From contig JAURVB010010159.1 of the NCBI GenBank assembly GCA_033002965.1, positions 1-64,000 of the forward strand: DNA of 64,000 nt, written 5' to 3'. Shown piece after piece: positions 1 to 11,643 of this stretch. This DNA comes from Piper betle. Lineage: Eukaryota > Streptophyta > Magnoliopsida > Piperales > Piperaceae. Below the pieces are notes generated by a model. The model was given only the letters and a program-made list of their open reading frames with translations. It made no database searches and had not been told where the DNA came from. The first letter of the stretch is position 1. Each line of letters starts with the position of its first letter. Position numbers and translations under genes: made by a program.

Positions 1-126
1 TATTTCCAAGCTCTTTTCTTACCTTAGGGCCTCCAGGCTCTCGTCCATGGCGGACTTTCCCGCCAATTCCCACCTCCGACCCTCTCATTAGGCCCCTGCC
101 AAAGCTCCCACCTTTTCTTCCTTCCC

Positions 127-2568
127 ATGTCCAGGACCCTCCTCTCTCGCATCAAGCCCCGCTTCAGCACCTCCCCAACTCGCCGCCGCCGGACCGCGCG
201 CTCCGGCGGCTGGTCGGCGCCGTCTCCGACATCCTCGCAGCGCAGACTCCGTCCTGGGAGGACGACCTCGACTCCTCTTCGCCGACTCCCCGCGGTTCTC
301 CGTTCCCGACGTCCTTGCCCGGATTGCCGACCCCGGCTCTTGCCTCAAGCTCTTCCGATGGGCGGCGCGGCTCGGCTGGATCGACGGGCCCGCCGACGCC
401 GCTGCTTGCTCCTCCGTGTTGAAGGTGCTCGCCTGGGTCCGGGACTTGCCCGAGATCGAGCGGGTGTGGGCGAGGATGGCCGAAACCGGAGTCTTTCCGA
501 CGAAGGAGGCTTGGGAGGCTGTTGTGAGGGCGTTCTCCGACGCCAGCCTGGTGGAAAAGGCGCTCGATTTGTACGAATTGGGGAAGAAGGAGCTCAACGA
601 TGTGCCCGGTACCTTCACCTGCAATGCTTTGCTCAATGCTCTTGTGAAACGCCGGCAGATTGGGGCCGCAAGGCAGGTGTATGACGAAATGCGCGAACGA
701 GAACAAGGTGATAATTATACGACATGTATATTGGTTAGAGGATATTGCAAAGAAGGTCAGGTTGAGGAAGGGCGAATGATCATTGAAGATCGTTGGGGAC
801 GAGGATGCGTGCCTGATGTAATCTTCTATAACATTCTCCTGGATGGTTATTGCAAAGCAGGAGACGTCCAAAAAGCGTATGTTCTGTTTAATAAGATGAA
901 GTTGGAGGGGTTTCTTCCCACATTAGCTTCTTATGGTACTATCATCAAGGGATTGTGCGCAGTGGGGAGTTTCGAGGTGGTTGATAGGCTTATTGCTGAT
1001 ATGAAACATAGGGGAATGGTTTTGAATGAATTTATTTATAATACTCTCATTGATGCAAAATGTAGACATGGCTCATCAGATGAGGCAATGGCTATTCTGC
1101 GAAGTATGGATGGTAGTAGCTGCAAGCCTGATATTATCACATACAATACTTTGATAGCTAATTTTTGTCGAGCGGGAAGATTGGATGAAGCTGATGTGCT
1201 CCTCCGTGAAGTCATAGAAAGAGGATTGGAGCCAAACAAGCTTACTTATACTCCTTTTATTCGTGGATATTGTAGGAAAGGAGAATCTTTGAAGGCCACA
1301 ACTATGCTTGCTAAAATGGTGGAGAAAGGAATAATCCCAGATGTAATAACTTATGGTGTGTTAGTTCATGGATTTGTTGCAGCTGGTGAGACGGATGAAG
1401 CTATAGTCATTCATGACAAAATGGTGGAGAGAGGTATTCTTCCAGATGCAGCTTTCTATAATGTTCTGGTGAATGGCCTTTTCAAAATGAGCAAGTTTCA
1501 AATGGCAAAAAAACTGCTAGCTGAAATGATGGAAAGGGGTGTTGTTGCTGACGAATTTTTATATGCCACAGTGATAGATGGACTAGTACGAAATGGTGAA
1601 CTTGAAGATGCAAAGAAAGTTTTTGAGCTTGTAAAGACGAAGAATGCTAATCCAGGAATTATTATTTACAACACCATCATCAAGGGCTATTGTAAGCTTG
1701 GGATGATGGATGACGCAATTTCCTGTCTCGATGGATTGATAAAGGAGAAGAAACGTCCTGATGAATTTACCTTTACAACAATAATTGATGGATTTGTCAA
1801 ACAAAACAATGTAGAAGAAGCTGTTAAAATTTTTGACCACATGGTAAAGAGAAAATGCAAGCCAAATGCTGTGACATATACGGCTTTGATTAATGGATTT
1901 TGCCGAAAAGGCAATGTTGCTAAAGCCCATGAACTGTTCATAGAGATGCAATCTAGAGGTTTGCTTCCTAATGTTGTTACATACAGTACTCTTTTAGGTG
2001 GTTTCTGTAATAATGGAGAACTTCAGAAAGCCTCTATGCTTTTTGAACAAATGTTGCTCGCTAATTGCATCCCAAATGATGTTACTTACAATTATTTAAT
2101 TAGTGGGTTGGAAAAATATTTGATGTCCATGGATGACCAATATAAGGACGGTGGACTCACCTTTTGGGTATATACAAGAGACTGCTACAAGATGAATGGG
2201 ATTTTCGAAATGCAGCTTACAATGCAATCATATTTTGTCTTTGCAAAAATGGAATGCTTGAATCTGCTTTTCAGCTTCAAGACAAGATGACTGGAAAGGG
2301 TTGCTTGCCAGATTCTATCTCCTTTGTGTCCCTTTTACATGGCCTCTGTCACAAAGGGAAATCGAGGGAATGGAAGTCATTCCTTTCAGCAAGCTTTACT
2401 CTACAAGAACTTGAAATTGCTCATAAGTACTCTGTATTCTTTGATTGTGGTCTATATGAAGGAGTTACTTCTGAAGCTACTAGGATTGTTCAAAGCTTAA
2501 TCGAGAAATGCCATGTGAAATTTGAGGACCACTATGAACTGAGACGCCCCTATGTTTCCCATATTTGA
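127..2568 (+). CDS. P-class pentatricopeptide repeat protein, frame-broken
   Basis: Encodes a P-class PPR protein. The family binds organellar RNA and acts in its processing or translation, usually in mitochondria or plastids. From about 600 to 2110 the translation is an almost uninterrupted series of about fifteen 35-residue units of the type 'xxTYNTLIxGYCKxGxxDEA...GxxPD'; more units follow from about 2210. The ATG at 127 opens with MSRTLLSRIKP, which resembles the start of the Arabidopsis At1g52620 type. The gene is intronless. Three single-base losses are needed to read it through: near 160-190 (frame changes before PPPDRALRRL), at 273-280 (before LFADSPRF) and at about 2155-2166 (before GIYKRLLQ). 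The total length is a multiple of three, as three one-base deletions predict. The first 420 bases are very GC-rich and the rest is not. It could be a young pseudogene; clustering at short homopolymers favours sequence error. Family call is sure, integrity is not. Confidence 0.9.
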
Positions 2569-5440
2569 ATTGACATAAAGGACTATGCTAGGTTTTTATG
2601 TCTATAATTAGACTACCCACTGCATTTTGTTTGCCACTCACTGTAAAATACGAAAAGTGGTTGCCAAAATCTTGCGGACTCCTTTCAGGTTGGTTATTGT
2701 CTACATGGTTGATAATTTATGTGCCGTTTATTCATGTTGCCACAATGTTAATCATATGAAGTCCTTTGTATGCTTTGAGCTTGACATCAAAATGTTTGAT
2801 AAGATTGTTGATTGAGCATATGCAATAGTGTGTTAATCATCATGATAGTACATTGATTTTGGGTGCTACTTTCTGGAGAAATGGCCATGCCGTGCTTCAT
2901 TATTAATGGCAATTATTAGTTCGTTGTAGTCTAAAAAAGGTGTACGAGAAGCTGATATACCTGCTTGGTTTTAAATTATGTGCATTTATTACAGTATATA
3001 TTTGTGCATAATACTGGTATAATCTTCATTGTTTAGTAGCTAATTTACAAAAGTTTATATTCTCATTTACAGACGCTGATTTAAAATTAATTGGAAAATC
3101 TTTGTTATGATCTGCTGCTATCATTCACGTAGTTGTCGCTGTAATTATGTCATATTCATTGTCATTCCAGTGCTCCAGATATGCCATTCACTCCCTTTTA
3201 CGATCATCACATCATAACCATTCATCTAATCCCCCATGTTATTTTTGCTTTTGAAGGTTATACTGCTGCACACTACAAAATCTGTGGAGGCCTTATGTTG
3301 GATTGGGTTTTGTAAAATGTTGAGGGTAGTTAACTACATATTGCATATTCTTTTGGATGTCTTTTCTTTATTTTTACTTTTTTCTTTTTGAAGTTTTCCC
3401 ATCACTTTTCTTCTTTTAATTTACAGCTCCCTTTCACTTTAGATTTGCAGGTGTCTGTCAATGTAAATGGCATGAGGGTTTCTCTTAGTCACCTATACTT
3501 TGCAGGGCGATCAGGTAATGACACCTTCTCCCTCATCCAATTTTTTATTTGCTGAAAATCATTTATCCAGCTTTAATTCCTGACCTGGGTTCTTTTTGTA
3601 CATTTCATTCCTTCAATCTTATTGGCTATCTATAGATATGAACGAGAAATATATGTTATCCATAAAGGAAATTTTTTTTAACACATTATTCAAGCTTTTT
3701 TTCAACATATTATTCAAGCTTTTTTTCACCATACATTGTTGTAGAAAGTAAAACATTTTGAACTTGTTTCTAGATACATCCTCGTGAGATTGATTGGTTT
3801 GGTCAGGCAGCTGAGTTAGTTTTGGAAAGGCTGTTGGGTTAGTGTTACATGAGCCATGTATAAACACACCTGATACAAGTTAGGCCAAGGTTTCAAATAC
3901 TAAGTGATATCAACTCAATCACACTGATGGAACTTAACCGGTAAGTTGCTCTCACCAAGAGCAGCATGGCACATATCAACCATTTCAAGTATGGTAGCTC
4001 ATTATTGTGTGAAAGACAAAGGCCATTCAACCACGTAACAGTAAGACTACTGGCTTCCTGCATACTGCTCCATTATATCTCTAATCGTATTGCTTGTAGC
4101 CGTAAACAGGCCACCCTCTGGTAAGTTACCCTTGTTCCAAGTTGTCTTAGTAGAATATAATATTAGGGAGTCTACAACTCAGCTATACTTAGGTTTTAAG
4201 GCTCAACTGTGCATTGTAGTCTGGTCTTGAGATGTGTAATTGAAAAGATCTACCTTGTACTGCCCCTCCTCTTTCTATCTATAGGTTATACTACATCACA
4301 GCCCTTGCTCTTGATTGCTGCTTCAAATAATTTTCTCATAATGCAATATTTTTCACTCTGTTACATTTTATATCCACACTTTTCGAACAAGGTACAATTA
4401 CAGTAAATAACCATCAAAGGAGCATATCTACTCAAACTTGTTATTTATGATGTACACAGGCATGGCTGGTCATAGAAGATGTACGGTCATCATCCCATGC
4501 CGATGCATCTTCCTCAAAGGAAGCTTCAAAAAATTGTCACGGTGTACTAGAGGTATGCATTCCAGCATGAATTGAGAAGGCCGGCAAACACTTAAAACTT
4601 AACGACAGTCTCTTTTGCAGGAAAAGCATCTGATGAAGTTGTATATAAACTTACTCTTGACAAGATACACAAAGTAGTGGCTTTCATGGTTTTGTAATTG
4701 CCAAAATGTTCTCTTAAGATGAGCAAAAGATCATTCTCCGTTGACAACTTTTACGAAAAGATCAAGATCATCAAATTGGTATTTGATTCAACTGTAAGCT
4801 ATTCTGATATTGGTTACTGCAGTCTTCAATTTTAATCTGGTTGTTAAATTCTGCCCTTCATTTCACGGGCATGAAAACTATCTTGGTTAAATTTGTAGTA
4901 AATACTTCATTCCTGCTACGCTATTGATTTCATTTGTAGTCCAGGGTTCATTTTTTATATTGATTTATTTCTGTCGATGCTGCTTCTTCACTTGACCTTC
5001 ACGATCAAGACATGCAATCCGTCTCATTTTTTGATAATTAAGACGTTTGATTCTTGTCTAGAGCCCTTTCATCTCCCCTGGTGTTACCCTTATTAAGGTT
5101 ATTTAACATTTTCTCGCTACATGTTAAATATGGTTCCAGATGGATTAATGAAGCAAGATCTTGTACATTTTCTCCTATTCATTAAAACTAAGTGATTGCA
5201 GGTTCAATGAGGCTTTATCAAACGAATTTTGCCGTCCAAACATTCTTATAAGGCATAGACAAAACACATAATACTGATGATCAGTACTGTAGCGTATTCC
5301 ACAGGTTGTTGAGGGCTAGAAAGTTACAAACCATGACCAAATGCGGACGTTACAAAGAAATTTCTTGTATTCCGATCATCATGATTCATTGTATGTAGTG
5401 AACTGCTACAAACCATGAGCAAATGCAAAGTCTACAAAGA
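2569..5440. other. Intergenic / possible unassigned exons downstream of the PPR gene
   Basis: No long open frame is present. Three short segments have splice-like borders on the plus strand: about 3450-3514 (after TTTGCAG, before GTAATG), 4461-4552 (after TACACAG, before GTATGC) and 4621-4697 (after TTTTGCAG, ending TAA). One joined frame ends with the string ASDEVVYKLTLDKIH and a stop. I do not recognise a family. They may be 3' exons of an extended transcript, a decayed gene or chance. The rest is AT-rich DNA without recognisable content. Confidence 0.2.
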
Positions 5441-6360
5441 AAATCTTGGAACTGATAAAGGAGACAATGATTATGCAGTTTTTGCAAACTTTAATTCCTC
5501 CTTGCCAATCGGGGGCCAAGCCTGCTGTAGTCTTTTGATCTCCACCGTTCGGAAGTTTTCATAGTGGGATCAGTAAAGAACTGATTACAATGCTCATGGC
5601 CGACGGATGAATTGGAAAATGCTATTCATTGAATGATTCATATGCTTACTGGGACAAGTTGGAAACGACTGATTGATATGCTTTCTGGGCAAAGTTTCAT
5701 TTGGGACAACAAAAGAAAGAAGCATTGACAAGTATCTCAAATAGGAAGATGTACAAGGCAAGAAGATAATATGAAGCTGAAAATTTGCCGTGCAAGATCA
5801 GCACAGAGGACACAGACAAGACGAACCAACGTTGGAATAATATCAACCAATAAAAGAACAAGAAAGGAAATTGGCGAGGACGAAACCAGGAATCCCGTTT
5901 CCAATATTGATCACAAGATGCTTTGGTGGCGGGATTTCAATTTGAAAGCAACAGAGCATATAGGTGACATGCATCCGATGTGCAGAACAGAACAAAATGA
6001 TAGTCTTCCGCTTACATATCTCAAATGCAAGATGAGGGAAACGATCAAAAAGAGAAAGAATGCACAACCAGGATCAGAAAAGATCATAACAAAGCAGAAC
6101 AGAATGAGAAGATGACGTTTATTGATACTTGGCCATGCATGATCCCAAGAACAGCAACGGAACAAAAAAACAAAATGGAACCAAAAAGAGAGAGGTGTTG
6201 AACACATCAAAATGGAATGGTGCCCACAATCTTGATCAGGAAAACCAAAGAATAGCTCATGAAAGAAGGTGATGATTAAATCAGGGAGATGATGAAAATA
6301 GGGAAGACTAAAATGTCATCAATCAGCAGATTATCAGTTTATCACCTTCGACAAATCCAA
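5441..6360. other. Intergenic, nothing recognised
   Basis: Contains a 114-codon open frame at 5771-6115 (+) of basic, low-complexity composition with no recognised domain. It could be the antisense of a 3' untranslated region of the minus-strand gene to its right. I see no RNA gene or repeat. Confidence 0.3.
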
Positions 6361-6763
6361 TCAACTCAACAACTGCCGATGATTACGATCAGGCATCAAA
6401 TGCATCAGTAAATCCCAGAAGAGAATGTAGGAGAATATGATGGTGAGGACGGAGAGGGAGAAGACTTCGCCATCGCTAAAGCTGAAACGGCGTTGGGCGC
6501 CCATGCTGTAGGCGTTAAAGGCAGCAAAAATGTTCGCCACCAGGATCATGAATGCGTATCCGATTATCCGACACAAGAGGCGTAAGATATCCGTTTCGAC
6601 GGCGGTGGAGTCGGCGGCGGCGGCGGCGGCGGCGACGGGGAGTGTGGTCCATTCTTGGAGAAGACGAGAGAGATTGGTTAGAGGTGGAGAGGGTGGCGGG
6701 AAGGGGAGGAAATAGACGAGTTGTTTCAATTTGTAGGCTTGCGTTTTGGGCCATGGACAACAT
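6361..6763 (-). CDS. Possible small two-helix membrane protein
   Basis: A minus-strand open frame ending at 6361 encodes an Ala run, then two hydrophobic stretches (LLCRIIGYAFMILVANIF, then LSVLTIIFSYILFWDLLM) separated by a short polar loop, and a basic tail. I recognise no family. This frame has no upstream ATG of its own. The neighbouring frame supplies ATGs at 6763 and 6754 (MAQNASLQIETTRLF...), so a one-base break between them would give a protein of about 130 residues, in line with breaks seen in other genes here. A TATAAAA motif lies at about 6769-6775 on the minus strand, very close to those ATGs, which argues against the simple model. Low confidence. Confidence 0.3.
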
Positions 6764-7097
6764 TGAACATTTTATATGGGCTTTCGGCCCACTTAGGTAA
6801 TTGAATTTTGGGGTACTAATGGGGCTTCTTAAAAAGAATAATGATTTGAGAAATGCTGTAAGGGGTCAGGTACTCGTGAAACATACCTCAATTTAATTTT
6901 CTAAATTTTAACTAACACTTACCCTTATTTTATAATGCGGATGTAGAACATCGGTAATGAACATTGATATAACATGATTCTAATGATTTGGATTAGGAAT
7001 AAATTAAGATGAATTACACCTCTATTATAAGCTACATCTTTGATTTAAACCGGTCTCATATAATAACGTGTGTGTGTGTATATATATATATAAAACC

Positions 7098-7372
7098 TGT
7101 AACGACATGTCTGTCCGAGCCACGAGCCAAGTATTACCATATGAAACTAAATATCTCATAAATTAATTTTTTATTAATTTTTAAGATTTTAAATAAATCC
7201 ATAACAATAAATTTAATATACAAATGCTCGGAATAATCTAAGCCTCATTAACCAAACCAAAATCCTACGGGCATGCATCTAATCTAGAAAATTAATAAAA
7301 AATTAATTTATGAGACACTTAGTTTTATATAGTAACACTTGGGTCGTGGCTTGGGATGGGCGGGTCATTACA
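7098..7372. repeat. Inverted pair of Ty3/gypsy-like LTR ends
   Basis: The segment 7098-7185 (TGTAACGAC..., with GAGCCACGAGCCAAGT and an AATTAATTTTTTATTAATTTT core) is the reverse complement, with divergence, of 7287-7372, which ends GGGCGGGTCATTACA. Directly after 7372 comes GGTGGTATC, resembling the start of the initiator-Met tRNA primer-binding site (TGGTATC...) that follows a 5' LTR in plant Ty3/gypsy elements. So 7287-7372 is read as the end of a 5' LTR on the plus strand and 7098-7185 as an antisense LTR end. A (GT)(TA) microsatellite sits at about 7068-7092. Confidence 0.55.
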
Positions 7373-7852
7373 GGTGGTATCTTTCCCACGAAACCATGCA
7401 AATCAATCATTACCTTATTAAAAGTCTAAGAGTCCACTATCCGAAGGGTAAAATTTCTTTTATATACGAATTGATCATTTTTTTATAGAATTAATTTTTA
7501 TTATTTTAGATGGTAAATAATTATGGGTGTGCCACTTATGTATCATGCTAGGTGCACGTGACGCTTAAGCCAATTGAGTATATATGGGATGTCTTTACAA
7601 TCAGCGGTATTATCTAGGTAGTATGGGTAGTATAGGATACCTATGCGATAACCGTGTCATGGGAGAGTGTGCCCCACTTTAGCTATGCATATAAGTGACA
7701 ATGCTTAAATCAAGAAAAAAACACACCAATTTTTCTCCTCATGACCCTATTATATTTTGGAGGACGAAAATTCCCAAGCTAAGGAGATTATAAAATCTCA
7801 AGTTTTCTCTTTATTATATTTTCGAGGACGAAAATTTCCAAGCTGAGGAGAT
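7373..7852 (+). mobile_element. Internally deleted Ty3/gypsy-like element, PBS to PPT
   Basis: Begins with a partial primer-binding site (GGTGGTATC) and ends with a purine-rich tract immediately before TGTAAAACC. It contains two tandem copies (about 7750-7797 and 7813-7860) of a block reading GAGGACGAAAAT..CCAAGCT.AGGAGAT, the type of sequence that ends pol and precedes the 3' LTR in plant Ty3/gypsy elements. No gag or pol coding remains, so this is a non-autonomous remnant. Confidence 0.5.
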
Positions 7853-8921
7853 TGTAAAACCCTGAAAAAAATAATTAGGTTATTTTATTTATGGTTTTGT
7901 AAATCTTAGAACGAACCGTAAATATTATTTAATTAAATTAATTCTTTAAAAAATAATATTATAAATTATTGATTTTGACCTTTAGCATATCTGTATAATG
8001 ATATTTATAAAATTTTTAAGATTTAACATCCATTCGTATTAACTTAATAATTACTTTTTGACTTTACATTATCACAAAAATAACTTTCTAAATTCCACAC
8101 ATATTTATAAAATTTAATGTAGTGACTTCTTAAATTCTACTTATATTCTTCTATATAAAAGAAAGTTCAGTTGTTAAATGAAACATCCTCTTGTTAGCTT
8201 GTGAGCACATTTGGCTTTAAAAAAATTACATTCATATTATGTGTCGTGGTTGCGGGTGCCTCATTACAATTTTAGGTTCATATAATTACTTGAAATATTA
8301 TATATTTTGATTTGGGAGTCATGGTCGGCCTGAGTCCATATTTGATCACTATGCGTCGAGCGCGACCGGGGTCAAAGAATTAGCTCAGTCTGACACAGGG
8401 CAGCACCCTTAAAAAGATTAAATACTTGCCCCTATGCCCCTTATTATGTACTTGTGATACCGAGAGGGCGAGTTAATGGCAAATATCGGTAACTATAGGC
8501 CGAGGGCCAAGTAGCGTGTGTGCGCATACATAGGATTATCGCTGGATGGGGTGGCCGCCCCTCCCAGTATATTAAGAGCTCAACATAAGCTCATAATCAC
8601 TAAAAGACGTAATTCAAATGTTTTGGAATATATTAATTGACTTAATATTTTTATTAACGTGGAATTGCCTCCGAAGGTATGAACATGGAAGGATGGGTAG
8701 AATGGGGACAACTAGAGGATTTTATTATTAGACTATTTTTTTTTAGATTGTTTGCATGGTAGTGGGATTTTGATTCGGTTCATGGGACTTAGATTATTTC
8801 GAACATTTATTATATTAACTTTTATGTCAAGAGTTTATTTAAAATCTTGAAAATTAATTTATAAAACACTTAGTTTCATATAGTAACATTTAACTCAGCT
8901 CAGAACGGGCGAGTCGTTACA
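7853..8921 (+). mobile_element. 3' LTR of Ty3/gypsy-like remnant
   Basis: Starts TGTAAAACCCTG after the purine tract and ends CGGGCGAGTCGTTACA. Its last 75 bases (8847-8921) match the partial 5' LTR end at 7287-7372, including CACTTAGTTT.ATATAGTAACA and the TTACA terminus. The 1,069-bp length fits an LTR. The copies are visibly diverged, so the element is old. No clear target duplication was found because the 5' LTR start is missing or rearranged. Confidence 0.5.
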
Positions 8922-8954
8922 TGTGAAATAGGAGGTTGATAAGTTTTTATCTTT

Positions 8955-9520
8955 TTTTTACATCAATATGACCTATATTTAGACTTTTAAAAATATACTT
9001 ATCCTAAATTAATATTTTCTAATTAATTTTTATTACTATAGTTTTAATAATTAGGATAAAACATTAAAAAATTAAATTGATTTGAAAATTTACAACACTC
9101 TAATAATTTATTTTTATATTTATCTCTATGGATATAAATAGTATGATCTACCAAATAGTTCCACATAAAAATTATGGCTCATATATTTGGGGCTCTATTC
9201 ACATTTTCATTCCTCAATATACTTAACATAGTAAGTGGAATCGAATTTCTATGTATTGGTATTTTAGTTATTGGCTACTTTTACAGCTTATTATACAATG
9301 CAATCAATGGCCAAAATTAGATTTTAGCCCTTCATTGTTTTGTCAGAGTTTCATTCTTTTTGGCTAAGGGTATGTTTTGTTAACATAAAAATAATATAAA
9401 TAATATAAAATTTTAAAATAGTCACCCTTATCAAAAGTAGTTATATTTATTAATTTTTTATAAAAAATAATATTATAATAATTAAATTTTATACAAATAA
9501 TGTATGACATGAGAACACAA
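8955..9520 (+). repeat. Left copy of a diverged direct repeat
   Basis: Matches about 11175-11643 plus 14609-14690 through many blocks in the same order: ACTTTTAAAAAT.TACTTA, TTGATTTGAAAAT.TACAACACT, ACCAAATA.TTC, CTCATATATTTGG, GCAATCAATGGCCAAAA and TTTTTTATAAAAAATAATATTA. The copies differ at roughly a quarter of positions by eye. They flank the minisatellite array. No coding content. Confidence 0.7.
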
Positions 9521-9840
9521 AATAATCATAATTGCTTTATGTTGCCTACCAATTTGCTCTTAAATGAACCAAACTATATTTCCTCAATTTTTGTATTTCA
9601 ATAGGTAAGGAAATGGTGGAAAAATTTTTTTCTTATTGGAAAGTATATGGGTAAGCCACACAAGTTTACCGTTTCCAATTTTCATATTATTTAAATTTTT
9701 TCATGCAGGAAGCCTAAAAGAAAATCATCACATTTAATATTTGTTTAAAAAATTATAAGAGTTTCACTTCCACCTTCTAGCTTTTCACTTCTTAAGGAAT
9801 CAAAGACTTAGACTAACACAAATTCTTTGCGATCCTTCAG

Positions 9841-11075
9841 ATCTTATCCCTATGTATTAGATCTGGCCACCAATAGGTATTAGATCTATTGCTAGTAGCC
9901 TGACCTTTGTTTGTTGCAAGTAGCCTGACCTTTTCTGGCTCAATCTCAATAGGTATTAGATCTTTAGATCTGAATTAAATCCTTCGGATGGATCTTATCC
10001 CAATAGGTATTAGATCTATTGTTATTAGCTATCTGTTGCTAGTAGCCTGACCTTTTTTGGCTTAGTCTTAATAGGTATTAGATCTTTAGATCTGAATTAA
10101 ATCCTTCGGATGGATCTTCCAGTCTCAAAAGGTATTAGATCTTTAGATCTGAATTAAATCCATTGGATGGATCTTATCCCAATAGGCAAATAGGTATTAG
10201 ATCTTTAGATCTGAATTAAATCCTTCGAATGGATCTTATCCCAATAGGTAAATAGGTATTAGATCTTTAGATCTAAATTAAATCCTTCGGATGGATCTTA
10301 TCCCAATAGGTAAATAGGTATTAAATCCTTAGATCTGAATTAAATCATTTGGATGGATCATATCCCAATCTTATCCCAATAGGTATTAGATCTATTGCTA
10401 GTAGTTGTTGCTATTGCGATTGGTTGCTAGTAGTTGTTCCTAGTAGCTGACCTTTTATGGCTTAGTCTTTCGGATCTTCGGATCTTACCCTATTAAGTAT
10501 TAGATCATTAGCTTGATCTTACCCTAATAAGGATCATTAGCTTGCACCCCAATACATGCTAGATCCTTTGAACCATCCTTCGAATCTTATCCCAATAGTA
10601 GGTATTAGATCTGTTGCTAGTAGCTATCTATTGTTTGTCTGTTATAAGTAGCTCGACCTTTTCTAGCTCAGTCTTTCAGATCTTACCCTAATAAGTATTA
10701 GATCATTAGTTATTTGTCTGTTGTAAGTAGCTTGACCTTTTCTGGCTCAGTCTTGCAAATCTTACCTTAATAAGTATTAGATTATTAGTTGTTTGTCTGT
10801 GACCTTTCTGTTGTAAGTAGCCTAACCTTTTCTTGCTTAGTCTTTCGGATTTTAACCTAATAAGTATTAGATCATTAGTTTTATGCTTTAGTCTTTCGAA
10901 TCTTACCCGAATAAGTATTAGATCATTAGTTGTTTGTTTGTTATAAGTAGCCTGACCTTTTCTTGCTCAGTCTTTCGGATCTTACCCTAATAAGTATTAC
11001 ATCATTAGCTTAAACCCCATGTATTAGATTATTAGCTTACTAAGTGCTAGATCCTTTAATCCATCCTTCGAATCT
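9841..11075 (+). repeat. Minisatellite array in two sub-families
   Basis: The first part (about 9841-10400) is built on a unit containing TTAGATCTGAATTAAATCC followed by TTCGGATGGATCTTATCC; this string recurs near 9964, 10084, 10142, 10204, 10266 and 10328, giving a period of about 62 bp (one double step). The second part (about 10400-11075) uses a related 80-90 bp unit with TAAGTATTAGATCATTAG, GTTGTAAGTAGCCTGACC and TTGCTCAGTCTTTCGGATC. Both share GTATTAGATC and the CGGATCTTA motif, so one is probably derived from the other. No coding potential. Confidence 0.85.
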
Positions 11076-11174
11076 TACCCCTAAATTGAAGATATATAGT
11101 TCATTATCATTTATAAAAAGGATTTTACTCAAATAAGTATTAGATATAGGACTAAATTGAATGATCAGTTAAAT

Positions 11175-11643
11175 GATCTCACATATATTTAAACTTTTAA
11201 AAATGTACTTAGTTATAATTAATGTTTTATAATTAATTATTATTACAATAATTTTAATAGTTTAGATAATAATGTTAAAAACATTATATTGATTTGAAAA
11301 TCTACAACACTAATAATATATTTTTATATTTACCTTTATGAATATAAATAATGAGATCTACCAAATAATTTCAAATAAAAAGTATACCTCATATATTTGG
11401 CCATTATGTATTCATATTTTAATCGTATTTCTATCCATGTTTAATGGTCATATACTGACCATTGGTAATGTAGTTATTGGCTACTGACGGTTAATTATAC
11501 GATGCAATCAATGGCCAAAAATAGATTTTGGCCATTGATTGTTTTGTTAGAGTTTCATTTATTTTGTTTAAGGGTCTACTTGGCATAATTTAAATGGTAT
11601 AAAAATCTTAAAATAGTAAATTTTATCAAAAGTATTTACATTT
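11175..11643 (+). repeat. Right copy of the direct repeat, interrupted by the solo LTR
   Basis: Same sequence order as 8955-9520. It is broken at 11643 by the LTR insertion and resumes at 14609 with CATTTAATATATTTTTTATAAAAAATAATATTA, matching the uninterrupted left copy near 9440-9475. Confidence 0.7.

Noticed and set aside
5771..6115. Basic 114-codon open frame
   Set aside because: No recognised domain, AT-rich low-information composition, no promoter or homologue seen.
9841..11075. CRISPR-like array
   Set aside because: The repeats are degenerate, without constant repeat and unique spacer alternation, and the DNA is plant nuclear.
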